Below are positions 11,031 to 22,922 of a stretch of 64,000 nucleotides of DNA, one piece after another. The DNA is taken from contig NOKP01000019.1 in the NCBI GenBank assembly GCA_002682825.1, forward strand, positions 62,001-126,000, written 5' to 3'. The stretch is from Neonectria sp. B-13. Taxonomy: Eukaryota > Ascomycota > Sordariomycetes > Hypocreales > Nectriaceae. A program made the position numbers and the translations under genes. Position 1 is the stretch's first letter. The number at the start of each line of letters is the position of its first letter. The notes beneath the pieces were generated by a model. The model was given only the letters and a program-made list of their open reading frames with translations, was not told where the DNA came from and searched no databases.

Positions 11031-11818
11031 ATGTCAAGCATCGATGAAATCGCCCAGAACGGCTGGACTGCCGTCCCCGTTGACGCAGGGAAGCTCTTCA
11101 ATGGCAAGCCGTTCATCAACAAGCCCACGCCCCTGCTCGTCGACGACATCAAGTTCCCCTCGGACGATCCCCTAGTGGCCAAGGTACAGCAATACGCCAA
11201 GGAACAGCTACCAATCCATACCTTCAATCACTCCATGAGGGCCTATTACTATGGTATGCACCCTCCTCTCATCTTATCCTCGGGCCTCACTAACGCAACA
11301 AAGCCACCGCCATCATCAAGCAGCAATTCCCCCAGTACGCTGAGACCATCTCTCCCTCCACTGTCGCGTTGGCCTTCCTCCTTCACGACATCAGCACCAC
11401 GGACAAGAACCTCCACGCGACGCACTTGTCCTTCGAATTCCATGGCGGTATCCTGGCCCTGAATCTCCTGCAGGAGCATGGCGGGACCAAGAATCAAGCC
11501 GAAGCTGTGTGCGAAGCGATTATCCGGCATCAGGACATGGGTACGGATGGAACCATTACACTACTGGGGCAACTGGTTCAGCTGTCAACTCTCTACGACA
11601 ATGTCGGCGGGCACCCGCATATCCAGAATTACCCGGAGATCCTGCACAAAGATACGAGGGACGATGTGAACAAGCACTTTCCAAGAAACGGGTGGTGCTC
11701 GTGCTTCGGTGTCGCGATCCGCAAGGAGATTGACCTGAAGCCATGGTGTCATACGACACATATTCCCGACTTTGATAAGCAGGTGGAGGGAAATCAGTTG
11801 ATGAAGGGGTATCAGTAA
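11031..11818 (+). CDS. HD-domain cyanamide hydratase-like protein
   Basis: Two exons (11031-11253 and 11304-11818) with a 50-bp intron; the join reads SMRAYYYATAIIK and gives 245 residues, the usual size of fungal cyanamide hydratases. HD superfamily metal ligands are visible: His in HTFNHSMRAYYY, the HD pair in AFLLHDIS, and a later His in LSFEFHGGILA. The C-terminal WCSCFGVAIRKE..KPWCHTTHIPDF region is typical of the family. The known reaction is hydration of cyanamide to urea with Zn or another divalent metal, in the cytosol. True substrate specificity cannot be read from sequence, as many fungal members act on other nitrile-like or isocyanide compounds. Confidence 0.88.
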
Positions 11819-12690
11819 GAGACCTTGGGGTGGTATGAGATGTCTAAAGAGTAATCTTATGAAATATGGGCTTTGTTACCTCTTGACTGCGTTTTGAGGC
11901 CACAGGTCAATCCTAAACGTAGGGGGTTTCAAAAGATACAGTGGATTGATTTCTCTAGGTTGAGTGGTCCAATACGCCATGTGAAGTCGTCCAGGGAACT
12001 CTGTGCCGTCTCATATTGATCTATGCAGATAATTCCGGGGTAGAGGCCGAATAGTGAACATTACTGCACTCTCTCTAGGTCACAAGAATGTGGTCTTTAG
12101 ACGGGCTTAACCTTGAAGCGAGCCCGAAATCCCGATGACGTGACGGCCCGGTGTTGGCCGCCTGTCTCTACAAGATAAAGAAACAATGCAGCCCCTGCGC
12201 AGGATGCTCCAAGCATTCAAAGGCGAGAACGTGAGCACATTTCATCATTTCTGGGGAGAAAAGTCATGAATGATGTTTATTGAGTAAATCCCGTCTTTTC
12301 CTCGTCTCCCACTAGCTTCCTGCATGTCTTAGCGTCTCGCATTTGATTGCCAGTAACACCAACAGGCTTTTGGTGGAAACTTGCGATGCACTAACCTCAT
12401 ATAGACGGGAAGGCAAGCAAGTCCGACAAGATGAACTTCTACTCATTAGCGAACGCCTCTTTCAATGACGAGTGGATCCTGACAAGAAATTGTTACGATC
12501 TTCAATTGGCTAAAATGATCAGTCCTCAAACCGCTTCTCTAAAATTATTCAGATAGTGGTTCGCCAGGTAAGCATTGATCAACCATTTCGCATGTAACCT
12601 GATTTCTTGCCTTTAATATGCTTTTACTGTGACGCAGATCGCCCTTCTACCAGTATAGCATTACGTCGGCTGGGAACCATAGTGGCATCA
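11819..12690. other. Intergenic and probable 5' leader of the homeobox gene
   Basis: A possible 5'-UTR intron runs from the donor GTAAGC at 12568 to the acceptor GACGCAG at 12637 (70 bp), just ahead of the chosen ATG. Nothing else was recognised. Confidence 0.4.
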
Positions 12691-14472
12691 ATGCCAAATG
12701 AGACACATGCCTTTCTCTTGACTACGACGACATTCGCCGCCACTATGAACGAGGTAGACAAGTTCACCAATTGGGACAAGACAGGTGACGCTGTCGGCAA
12801 CACCATATACCAGGACATCTGGGCTGGCTTTGCAACTGGCCCCGACTACAGCAATGTTGACCTTGTCTTGGAGAATTTCAACGAGGACAACTTGGGTTTC
12901 TATGCTCTGCGGCATTCCTTCGAGGATAATATTCCTCCTGGCGACACCTCTACACCCATGGACACGAAAATGGCGACTACAGTCGACTTTCATTGGGAAA
13001 CCCTGGGGTTCCCTTGTGCCAACTGCGCCCTTAGCGGCTCTTCGTGCAAGATAATCCTTGAGGGCCAGTACAAGGGCTGCTGCACGAGCTGTGTTTCCTT
13101 CGGAGTTGAATGCGGCTTTGGTCCTGTCATTCCTGAGAGCCTCAAGCCTGAGAGCCTCAAGCCTGAGACCACAACTTTCCCTGCCAACCGCTGGCCAGCA
13201 ACTGGCCCCCATCCCAAGATCACTGTCCTCGAAGACGTCCCGGATGAACTTCCAAACCTACTGCGCAGTACTTCTGGGATAGATTTATTCGGCCTCACCA
13301 CCAAGCCAGTTGATGATGCGTTTCCGAAGCCGGGGCCGCCTCCTAAGATTGGTGCTCGATTCTCAAGAGAACCTGTTCGCATCCTGAAGAAATGGCTCTC
13401 AGCACACAACCGGCACCCTTATCCCAGCCATGAGGAAAAGGAGAAGCTTCAACGCCAGACCGGCTTGAGTCAACCCCAAATCACCAACTGGCTCGCTAAT
13501 GCTCGACGTCGCGGCAAAGTTCAGCCTCCTCGCTCAACTTCACCTCAGGTTAGCACCTGGTCAGGTTCTGTTGACATTCTTCAGAGGAGAGGAACCCTGA
13601 CCATTCCCCTACAGAGGTGGGAATACTCGCCGCTAGAACACGAACTGGCGTCTGTTACTGCTAGAGCTGGATCAGTCACTGCCTCCTCGTCTGGCATGTC
13701 ATCAACACTCGATAGCCCTTACAACTTTGACTTCACAGACAGCACTGGAAAGTCGCCCGATAGTCAGTCATTGGCTAGCAGTTTGGACACCTGCGAGTTG
13801 AACGGTGTGTTTCTCAACCCAACCTACACGGATGGGTCGGCCCCATCCAACAACAAAATTCATCGCCGTCGCTGGAGAAGGACTGGTGCGAAGCCTAGTG
13901 ACGATGGTAACACGGACCTGTCGGCTCCCATCAAAATCTTTCAGTGTACATTCTGTATTGAGACCTTTAGAACAAAGCACGATTGGCAGCGTCACGAAAA
14001 GTCGCTACATCTCTCTCTTGAGAGATGGGTCTGCTCCCCTCACGGCCCTCGAGTTATTGACTCAGAAAATGGGCAGGTCTCCTGTGTCTTCTGTGGCTTA
14101 ACTAACCCACATGACGTTCACATTGAGTCCCATAATTACTCAGCGTGTCAAGATCGAGAGCCGGCTGAGAGAACGTTTTATCGAAAAGACCACCTTAATC
14201 AACACCTGTGCCGAGTCCATAATGTCAAGTTTACGGATAGATTCATGAATTTTTGGAAGATCGCAAGCCCTAAGATCCAATCTCAGTGTGGTTTCTGTGG
14301 CATCATGATGGACACTTGGAATATCCGAGTTGATCATCTAGCAGAGCATTTTAGGACTGGATATTCTATGGCTGACTGGAAGGGCGACTGGGGGTTTGAA
14401 ATGTCTATATTGAGCATGGTGCGAAATTCCATCTTTCCGTGTAGCAAGCCCCGAGAGTTTCCTATAGATTAA
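12691..14472 (+). CDS. Homeobox (TALE/KN type) plus C2H2 zinc-finger transcription factor
   Basis: A single coding exon; the first in-frame ATG is at 12691, giving 593 residues (ATG 12745 is a second choice). A Cys cluster at about 109-141 (CANC..SC..CCTSC..EC) resembles a degenerate Zn2Cys6 motif. The homeodomain spans about 223-276: REPVRILKKWLSAHNRHPYP and QPQITNWLANARRR, with the WxxNxR helix 3 and a three-residue extension between helices 1 and 2. Classical C2H2 starts near 415 (FQCTFCIETF..HDWQRHEKSLH) and two further looser fingers follow (RKDHLNQHLCRVH; CGFCGIMMDTW..HLAEHF). A short duplication PESLK-PESLK precedes the homeodomain. It is a nuclear regulator; targets are unknown. Confidence 0.87.
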   Translation: MPNETHAFLLTTTTFAATMNEVDKFTNWDKTGDAVGNTIYQDIWAGFATGPDYSNVDLVLENFNEDNLGFYALRHSFEDNIPPGDTSTPMDTKMATTVDFHWETLGFPCANCALSGSSCKIILEGQYKGCCTSCVSFGVECGFGPVIPESLKPESLKPETTTFPANRWPATGPHPKITVLEDVPDELPNLLRSTSGIDLFGLTTKPVDDAFPKPGPPPKIGARFSREPVRILKKWLSAHNRHPYPSHEEKEKLQRQTGLSQPQITNWLANARRRGKVQPPRSTSPQVSTWSGSVDILQRRGTLTIPLQRWEYSPLEHELASVTARAGSVTASSSGMSSTLDSPYNFDFTDSTGKSPDSQSLASSLDTCELNGVFLNPTYTDGSAPSNNKIHRRRWRRTGAKPSDDGNTDLSAPIKIFQCTFCIETFRTKHDWQRHEKSLHLSLERWVCSPHGPRVIDSENGQVSCVFCGLTNPHDVHIESHNYSACQDREPAERTFYRKDHLNQHLCRVHNVKFTDRFMNFWKIASPKIQSQCGFCGIMMDTWNIRVDHLAEHFRTGYSMADWKGDWGFEMSILSMVRNSIFPCSKPREFPID

Positions 14473-15569
14473 CTTAAAGTGCCTACTCTTTTGTCCATAG
14501 ATCTTAATCGTCTAAATAGACATCTTCATTATTTTATATGGCAAGCCTATACTTCCGTAAAATGCCTCGAGACGCTTGCAAGGTGGTTGCTAGATATCAG
14601 GTCCAATGCCATAATAGGATGACCAGTTTGATGGACTACTTCTCCGCGTCATGTTACCCATTTCCTCCAGCGTCGACTATATTTTGAAGATGAATTGTAA
14701 AGAACTAGTAGGCTTCAAGTTTACCACAGAAATCGACAAGAGAAGAGCGAGCCACGAGCTGCAAGGGAGTGACTCCAAATACATAATATTTACAACGCCC
14801 CTTAATGCAAGCAGTGGCCACTATTCCTGCTATCCCAACTTGCATCTCCAAACCCCAACATCGCCGCGTCCCACAAATTGGAGTCGATCGTGAGTGGGGA
14901 GACAATGAAAACATCACGGAGACAAGACAATACGGGGTCCCGCATTCTCACATCAACCCCTGTCTACAATCACTATGATCCACAACCTTAGCTGGATCAT
15001 TGTGCAGTGAAATGATGCAGACTATTGGCAGAAGCCAGAAGAACAAGATTATTTCGTACTATGATTTAGACCTACATTGTTCTGTTGTACTTGATGTATT
15101 GTTTCCTTTAGTAATACTGTTCATTCAAGCGTTGCTAATTGCGCTGACCCACTCAACTCATTGTTCAGCGGTACATCCACCCTTTCACCCATTCATTCCT
15201 ACTCCATCGTAAGGCCCGTATTCATCGAGTTACTCAAGTAAATATGACGGCACTAATCACTGTTCAAATCACTCATTACTATTTATATGTTCTGTCATGT
15301 TTTCTCTTTCATTCACATATACTCATGTATGTTCAGTCCCCTCCACCTTTACTGTGCTGGATAACTCATGTGATGTCACGGTATTTACTTTACGTTTCTT
15401 AAAAAACCGTAAGTTGCAGTATTCTTCTGTTCTTCAATCAGTCATTGCTCCAAGGTCGTTTACATGTATAAAACGCGACCTCGGTGCTCAATTCTGCATC
15501 GAGCTTTACACAACACACAACACACCACTGACTGACGATACAAACACTGCATAAAGGACGGACAATTCC
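14473..15569. other. Intergenic, nothing recognised
   Basis: About 1.1 kb, pyrimidine-rich towards the right, as expected for the leader of the next gene. The open frame at 14651-14893 has no recognisable domain. Confidence 0.5.
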
Positions 15570-16526
15570 ATGAATACTTGCCTCAGTAGCGACAAAGGAG
15601 CCGCTCGTATCAAAACATCAAACACCGCAAACATGTCCATGACACCGTTCAGCGAAGACTTTACGTTCTCAACTGCTGCCGGCTGCACCTGCCCCTCCTG
15701 CCAGGTCTCATCTAGACCACCTTTCAGCCTCCATCCAGTTGTTCCTGAGCAAGGAAATGGACTGACGGTGAGCCAGGTACAGGTACACCCGGGGGAGGAA
15801 GGGGAGCCCTCTACATATGGGGTTATCCAAGGACCAAGTCAGCAGTGGCCGACGAGAGAAGCAAACACAATGAACGGCCTTGATGAAAGCTTGAGCCGGA
15901 TGTGGATGGAGAGCAGCCAGAACGGGCAAGCCGAAGCTATGACTTCGACTTCCTCAGCTATCAACGCAGGTGTTATTTTTACTAACCATCCATCCGGATT
16001 TCAGCAGTCGACGTTTGAGCAGTCGACGTTTCAGCAGTGGCCATTCCAGCAGTCGACGTTTGAGCAGTCAACGTTTCAGCAGTCGACAATTCAGCAGTTG
16101 CCGTTTGAGCAATCGACGTTTCAGCAGTCGACAATTCAGCAGTTTCCCCTTGAGCAATCGACGTTTCAACAGTCGACATTCCAGCAGTCGACGTTTCAGC
16201 AGTCGATGTTTCAGCAGTCGACAATTCAGCGGCCGACACTGCAACAACCGATGTTGCAGCAGCCGACGTTGCAGCAGCCGACATTGCAGTATATAGTTGG
16301 GGAAAGTAGTGCAAATGATATGCTCGCCGAGCTTCAGGTGCCGATACAAAGCGGCACAAATGGCCTGTTTCCGATGGCGATGCCTTTGACTTCTGGAGAG
16401 ATTGCTCCCAACCTACACGCCACTGTTGGAGGAAATATGGATACTATGCCAGGAGGCTGCCTCAGAAGTTCTCTTACCGAGGCCAATCTGCTAGAACATG
16501 ATTTATCCACGGTACTAGAGGGGTAA
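15570..16526 (+). CDS. Orphan protein with 19 pentapeptide (QQSTF) repeats
   Basis: A single exon of 318 residues from ATG 15570. There is no signal peptide or membrane segment. The first 140 residues are disordered, with one CTCPSC motif near 39. Residues 145-239 are 19 head-to-tail pentapeptides with consensus QQSTF, with E for the first Q in four units and I, L or M at the fifth place; the last four units shift to QQPTL. A unique acidic-ended tail of about 80 residues follows. No family is recognised. The Gln-rich repeat could drive self-association or transcriptional activation, but that is inference. The gene is credible because the flanking unique segments also stay in frame. Confidence 0.65.
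   Translation: MNTCLSSDKGAARIKTSNTANMSMTPFSEDFTFSTAAGCTCPSCQVSSRPPFSLHPVVPEQGNGLTVSQVQVHPGEEGEPSTYGVIQGPSQQWPTREANTMNGLDESLSRMWMESSQNGQAEAMTSTSSAINAGVIFTNHPSGFQQSTFEQSTFQQWPFQQSTFEQSTFQQSTIQQLPFEQSTFQQSTIQQFPLEQSTFQQSTFQQSTFQQSMFQQSTIQRPTLQQPMLQQPTLQQPTLQYIVGESSANDMLAELQVPIQSGTNGLFPMAMPLTSGEIAPNLHATVGGNMDTMPGGCLRSSLTEANLLEHDLSTVLEG
16002..16286 (+). repeat. Coding minisatellite, 19 x 15 bp
   Basis: The unit is CAGCAGTCGACGTTT with variants; 19 units lie in register with codons. Because the unit is a multiple of three, several other frames on both strands also stay open across the array, producing spurious long ORFs. Confidence 0.9.
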
Positions 16527-17922
16527 TGGAGGAAAGAAAGAAGACTGAGCTTTGGTTGTCAAACTGACACACACTACTCGCCTCACACAAGTGTGGCCCG
16601 TAGATGTGAAGGAAGTACCCTCGAGACCTGGAGGCAAAAAGGAAATGACAGCGCTGCGATGTTGTTTTGGAAGGTGGTCTTTCATTTCTAGTTATCTGTG
16701 TGCAGTGATATTTGAAACGAGAGAGAAATGTCTGTAGTGTAGTAAATAATTTGTTAGAGAATGGAACTTGTATGAGCATATGATTGATAACCCGTAAGAA
16801 GATGGACGAGCGAGCGAGGAGAATATTTGTCATGTTTGTCAGAAAATAAACTGCGAAATATTGAATCAGCGCGTGTTGCTATTAATATCCAACTGGCTAG
16901 AGGCTATCTTCTAGTGACCCTACTTCTTCAGCCTGTTGTAGCAGCTGGCGGGTTCATAGAAACAGGCGGCCCTAGCCTAATACCGGCCACTCCGTGAACA
17001 AACCATCATTGGAAATCCCTTCTGCGGGCCTAGAATGCAATCACTGCTGCCGAGGTACAAAAGTCCACCTTCTCCGACGCCCAGAAACTCCATTCGAGAG
17101 AGGGGAAGTCGTGTAACGCCCGGAGTTCACCGACCGCACCTTCCACATACTCCCGCGCCAGGCGGAAGTCGGCATAGGAATGAGCGGTTAAGATGTGGCA
17201 TCCGGAATTCCATCACTTACCAAAGGCTGAAGTCGACAAGACGGATATCTCCGGCCCGAAGTCCTTTCTTCAGCAGTGGGTTGTGCACCTCGACGTTCCA
17301 CACGCTGATTAATTCCAGTAGCGAAGCAACGGCTGACACATTCAGAGCGTCCGACTTTCCATGTCTTCTTAAGATCGCATGCATCGTTATTGTACTGGTT
17401 TCTCCCTTATATGGTTGTCATAGACGCAGTACTTAATTCACGTCGACGTTAGTCTATCTAACAGCAAGATCCTCGAGATGTGAGCCACGCGTATCACTCA
17501 AAAGCAGCTTACGAAAGTGACTGAAAAAGAGTAACACAGAGAACTCCAGTTAGGCAAAGATCGCTCCAGCCTCATTTTAAAATGAGTCACATCACTAGTT
17601 GATGGACACTCTTCGGAACGTTCACTCTGCAGGGCCAATTATGAGGCGAGGACGGTTACACCGCGCTCAGAAATGCAGCGTGGTGGAGGCATTTAGGCAG
17701 ACACGGGCAGCAAACCAACCCAGATGTTGCTGTCAGCGAGTGATTGGCTATGTATTCCGCGCTGTTGTGGTACAAGCGTGGAAACACGAAAAGATAAAAA
17801 GCCTCCGGTGGCCCTTTGGTTCTGCCTCGTCTTATCCATTACCCATCATCACCAACCCGTTTCTAGAATTTTATCCTACCACCAGAACAGCACTTCCCTT
17901 GTATTCGTTTGAAGGTAATGCA
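16527..17922. other. Intergenic and leader of the AAA gene
   Basis: About 1.4 kb. An open frame at 17035-17436 has compositional bias but no domain. The AAA frame is open back to 17602, but the translation before 17923 is not protein-like and is treated as leader. Confidence 0.45.
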
Positions 17923-20435
17923 ATGAGCACTACCACAAGTGGAGGCGACGGCTCCAAGGCAGGTTCCATCGATGACGCAGACGTCGTGACAAAGCTGTAC
18001 AGGCGGACGTGCCTTCATTGCCACGAGTCCGACAGATGGTCCAAGTTCAAAGACCCCGACGCAGAGGAGCAGGCCCTCGACGACGCCATCGCAAGCGGTC
18101 CGATCATCCATCGCTACTCCGACAGACGTGGAAAATGGGTCACCGAGTCTTTCACCATCCAAAGCCCTCCCATGAGAGCTCATGTCCGCGCGGCTCTCGA
18201 GAGGTATCAGGACTTTGATCCAGACCTGGAAGAATGGACCTTCAAATACCCCTTCAATCCGCTCGTTCATCGATGGGACCGCCTTTTAGAGCTGGTCAAT
18301 GCTGACGATCAAGAGCAAGAGGCCAAGGGATCCATCCAGCAGCTTATGACATTTCTCCGTCCCATCCTCGCAGGCTCGGTCAAGGCCTTGTCACGCACCA
18401 AGGAGACTGGCAGGATCGTCTTCAATGACATTTGGCAGATTTTTCCCCCGAACGAGTTGGTCATTACTACCTTCTACGGCGTCGAAGCAATCTGTCGTGT
18501 CACCAGGTACGAGAGGCCAGAAGGAGTCGACCACTGGGCTATCCATCTTGAGTTCGTCAATTGGAACGGGGAACGATCTGGATACGACAGGACCACCGTA
18601 TACATCACCTCTTTCCGCGGAAATAAACATGTCGATTCTTTACCGGTGTATCCACTCAGTTTCAACACATCGGCCACGGAGCTGAAAGAACGCATAGTTC
18701 AGCGAGGACGTCTCTTCGAGAAGCTCCGTGGATATCATTTCAGGATTTGTAAGGGAACCAAGATTCTTTTGCCTGAAATGGATGAAGAGCGTCGGGTAAT
18801 TGGACCTATTCTCGTCGTTTCATCGTGATATGAATTAATACATCCATAGGTGTCTGGGAGAGTCATCATCGATACCTACGCTTATTACTTGACCATAAAC
18901 AAGCCAAGGCCCCATCTTCGGCCACTTGAGAGTGATGAGAAGCCTGAGAATCTCAAACTCTCTCGCCAAGATTCCAACCACAGCGATGACGAGTTCAACA
19001 ATAGCGACGAGGAATCTAACCGAGGAAGCCACATTGAGAGACCTCGGCCCCGACATGAACACGACCCCCGTTCAACCGTCCCACGGCATGATCCCAGAGT
19101 GATTCCGCCACCCCCTCACCACTTGCCGCATAATCAACGTGCGAGGCCATTCCCAGCCCCCATCCCTGGTTCATTGGGCCCAGGTCATCCAGCCTGTCGT
19201 CGACCGCCACATCGCAGAGATCCCGCAAACACGGCTCCTAGAAGAGAAGGGGGTGAAATGAGCATCAAAAAGGCAGCGACTAAGCCCTTCAAGCGATCTG
19301 AAATTCTAGAACCTCTCACTGACACTCAATGTCTCCTTGCCACCCCATGGGTGACTGGATTGGATCTGAAGAACAAAGACTGGGGTATGTTCCAACAATG
19401 TACAGCGTCCGTCTTGCACGTCGTTTAACTAACATGTGCACATAGCCAAATTCCGCGTCGACAACCTGTCCGATATCCCCTGGAATGACGAATCCTTTGA
19501 GAACTTGATCCTTCCTGGAAATGAAAAAGAGCTTTCCTGGGAATTGGTGGAGAACAAGGCTCTGGCCGGAGACACATTCGATGATTTTGTCGAGGACAAA
19601 GGTAACAACTAAACCACCCTCTCTAGATCCGGTATCAAGGGCTCTTCCTCGACTGACCTGATTAGGCCGCGGCATCATTATCCTTATGTTTGGCCCTCCC
19701 GGTGTTGGAAAGACGTACACCGCCGAAGCAGGTATGTTGCTTGATCCACTTCAAGTTATCAGGTTACCTAATTCACATCCAGTCGCTGAACGTGCCCGGG
19801 TCCCTCTCTACAATGTCAGCGCTGCGAGACTCGGAAAAGAACCAAGCGAGGTAGAAACTGCTCTCGATCAAGCGCTCGACCTCTGCAAGCTTTGGAACGC
19901 AATGCTGCTTTTGGACGAGGCAGATGTATTCCTCAACGCCCGGTCGAATGTCAATCTGACTCAAAACGAGCTTGTAGCAGGCAAGTTTTCACCCATTGTG
20001 CTTCTTAGTTACTCAAGCTCCCCAGAAAAGTTCGGAAGACTAACCCTAAGGCACCTTGCTCGTGTAGTCTTCCTCACAAAGCTCGAGTACTACCAAGGTA
20101 TTTGTTTCATGGCCACCAACCGCATGGGCAGTCTCGACCACGCCATCCAATCGCGCGTTGATCTATTCCTCCACTATGCGGACCTCACGGCCACAGCACG
20201 ACGACAAGTCTGGGACAACTTCTTTGTCAAGACGGGGAGATCCCGGTTCGCTATTAGTGAGGCGGAGCTCGATGTGCTGGCCGAGTTCAAGCTCAACGGA
20301 CGCGAGATCAAGAACCTCGTCAAAACTGCCCACCTACTGAGTGTCAAGGATATGAGCCAGGGGATTGGCATGGATAAATTGACGATGTTGGTGAATAACC
20401 GACTCCAGGCCCTTGCGACTTTGCAGGAGCAGTAG
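17923..20435 (+). CDS. AAA ATPase, DUF7025-type, six exons
   Basis: Exons 17923-18795, 18850-19384, 19446-19601, 19666-19731, 19783-19980 and 20068-20435 give 731 residues. The N-terminal half holds the DUF7025-like region (NELVITTFYGVEAICRVTRY, then SLPVYPLSFN). A charged, proline-rich linker follows, then the AAA module with Walker A GPPGVGKT at 531-538, Walker B LLLDEADVFL, sensor MATNR and an Arg-finger region QSRVDLFLHY, ending in the lid LNGREIKNLVKTA. All introns are GT-AG except the fifth, which is GC-AG (donor CAG|GCAAGT). Introns 4 (51 bp) and 5 (87 bp) are multiples of three with no stop. A larger relative lies at 50945-54230. Substrates of this fungal AAA family are unknown. Confidence 0.88.
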
Positions 20436-22046
20436 TGGCGTTGTCATAGGTAGCAGAGTGATGTTAAGTACCACCCTTTACTAGGGCACTCATTTCAGAA
20501 TCAAGATCGATGGCGTCTCTCTGGTGTCCTGGTTCAACGATTCGGCTTTAGCCGGATCGATTGCGATGAAGTCTGGTGACTGACTCCAATCTGATATTTG
20601 CTCTTGCTAGCCAGACTTGAGAGCCACCAGTCGGCGCCCAGTTCATCGACTAGACGACGTACTGGCCCTGCAATTCACCCCGGTTCCATGCAGTACTTAG
20701 ACCAATGTGGACAATCGCAACTTTCCATGTGAATTGAAGCATGGGGTCAGCCTTTTCGCCGAGCATCGCCCCTTCTTTAGACTTTGAGTCTACGTAATAC
20801 GACCTGGCTCTGTGTTTCTCCCTACTCGTCGCATCTCCACCACACCATGCCACACACCAGGTCTTCCTACCATAGCCCAGCAAGATAGCTCTACTTTGTT
20901 TCGTTCCGGGACGCCTTGAGTGCACTAATGATAGCTGCCAACCTTTCGGACTGATATTAAGTCGAGTTCAGTTGTGTGTCCTGTTGAGTTGCGCAATTTC
21001 AAGTTTAGCAAAATATCCTAGGAAGTCAAGATGCATGTTAACAACGCGTCATTTCTTAACAGGCATGAGGCCAACTCACTTCCTAAGAACCCATACCTAG
21101 CTAAATCGAGGCTAACCGATATCCGAAGCCCCTGCGTGGCCTCGGAGACTACTAGGCATGATGGCAAGGGGTGGAATGCATCGGCCTATTCTTCGTGCTT
21201 GTGTCGTAATAGCGCCCTACCATTGGCTTCCCGGTGTGGCCGCAACGGAACCACACCGTGAAACAAATAGTGCAAAGTATAAAGGAGCGGAGAATGCATA
21301 CTTCAAGCATAGTCCGCCGATAGTTACGGAGCAGTACTCAATCGGGAACATCTCGCAGGGGTCAACCCTGTTGTTCTCCTATTCACTTGGAGACGTGGAA
21401 CGACATAGAGTTGGCCAGCAAGCTGACGGCGTCTAGGAATAAGACTTGTCAGGCAGAAAACCGAGCGACTGCTTCGTCGCAATACTCGAAACACCATGAA
21501 CTTTCCACTGCAGAGTTGTTAAACTCGTATCCGTTCGCTGCAGGCCCAGAAGTCAAAATCAGACGGGTGGCGATATTGAACGGGCAGTGCTGCAACGCAC
21601 GTTCGTAACTGACCGTTTACGTCCAACACAACGGGACACCGACGGCTTCGATTTCTCCGTAAAGTCTAGACCATAGCTTGCCGGGCCGAGATCCGGGCTT
21701 CCCGACGATTGATAATCGGCTAACTCGGTAGCATCCCTGCTCCCGCCTGTTTTCAGTTCTACCGCGGATTAAAACGATCCACTATACGTCGTATCAGCCT
21801 TACTTGAGCAGCACCAGCTTACGTTTGTTCCATAGTATAAGCTTTCTGCTCAGTTGAGAAGCTGAACTTGACCTTGATTGGAAGGTGGGCGCTCTCGTGT
21901 AAGAAAGGTCTGTTACTACATGGCTCTATCATGTGTTCGCTCACTTGTCTCTCATAAATAGCCACTCCTTCGACTTCCCGATCAACGTGTTCCAGTCACA
22001 CATCAACTCATTCAACTATCAATTCTCACTCCAAGCAACCAATACA
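20436..22046. other. Intergenic, nothing recognised
   Basis: About 1.6 kb upstream of the expansin-like gene. Short open frames only; no domain seen. Confidence 0.5.
21953..21960 (+). promoter_or_regulatory. TATA-like box of the expansin-like gene
   Basis: CATAAATA lies about 90 bp before ATG 22047, followed by a C/T-rich leader. Confidence 0.45.
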
Positions 22047-22783
22047 ATGAAGTTCTTCATCTCTGCACTTTTCTCCGCTGCGGTTGTCCTGGGATTTCCT
22101 GGGGCCAACCCCGACTCTAAGGCTACCTTGATGAGCTCTCGAGCAGACATCACAGGATCTTCCACCTTTTATGGCGGTAACCTGGCCGGCGGAAACTGCG
22201 GCTTCTCTTCCTATACGCTCCCTTCTGGAATCTATGGAACTGCCTACTCTGGAGCCAAGTGGAGCAATGCTGCCCAGTGCGGTGCCTGCATCCAGGTCAC
22301 CGGCCCCAAGGGAACCATCAAGGCCATGGTAAGTCGTCTGGCACTCTGGCAAAGTGGGATGCTAATTCGGTTCAGATTGTCGACCAGTGCCCTGAATGCG
22401 CTGAGGGCCACCTCGATCTTTTCACCGATGCCTTCAAGGCTGTTGGCGGAACTGATGGCATCGTCCAAACCTCGTACAAGTTCGTTGACTGCGGTATCAC
22501 CAAGCCTCTGTACATTCGAAACAAGGAGGGCACCTCCCAATACTGGTTCTCCATGCAGGTCGTCAACCACAACCAGCCCATCAAGAGTCTCGAGGTCAGC
22601 ACCGACAGTGGCAAGACCTGGAGCGCCACGAACCGCCAGCCATACAACTTCTTTGAGAACCCCAGCGGCTTCCGCGTTGCTACGACAAGAGTCAGGGTTA
22701 CAAGCACCAGTGGCAAGACCATTACCATCAGCAATGTTGGCGTAGCTCAGGGTGCTCAGTACACTGCCGCTAGCAACTTCTAA
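22047..22783 (+). CDS. Secreted expansin-like protein (DPBB plus CBM63-like domain)
   Basis: Two exons (22047-22328 and 22376-22783) with a 47-bp intron, 229 residues. Residues 1-17 are a signal peptide (MKFFISALFSAAVVLG). The double-psi beta-barrel runs from STFYGGNLAGGNCGF through AAQCGACIQVTGPKG to VDQCPECAEGHLDLF, with the conserved acidic HLDL motif. The second domain (PLYIRNKEGTSQYWFSMQV, SLEVSTDSGKTWSA, RQPYNFFENPSGF) matches the expansin C-terminal cellulose-binding fold. Such proteins loosen plant cell walls without hydrolysis. A decayed sugar transporter follows tail to tail, and a pectate lyase lies 3 kb further on, which fits a plant-wall function. Confidence 0.9.
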
Positions 22784-22922
22784 GAGCAAAGCTCCATAGC
22801 ATTACTCAGAGTTGTAGTTGTGTAACTGGGTGAGGGACATTTACAATGACAGGCTTAAGGTGCAATCTCAATGCAAAGGACTACTGTCATAGTTATAAAT
22901 CCATTCAATTCCTCTTCCATCT

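Noticed and set aside
15970..16359. Three further long frames over the pentapeptide array (15970-16296 plus, 15982-16359 minus, 16068-16349 minus)
   Set aside because: They are by-products of a 15-bp unit that keeps several frames open, and they end near the array borders.
17035..17436. 133-residue open frame
   Set aside because: Arg/Ser/Pro-rich without domain, signal peptide or codon-use support.
17602..17922. Longer N-terminus for the small AAA ATPase
   Set aside because: The translation is not protein-like (Cys/Arg runs) and has no match to the second AAA gene; ATG 17923 gives the natural start.
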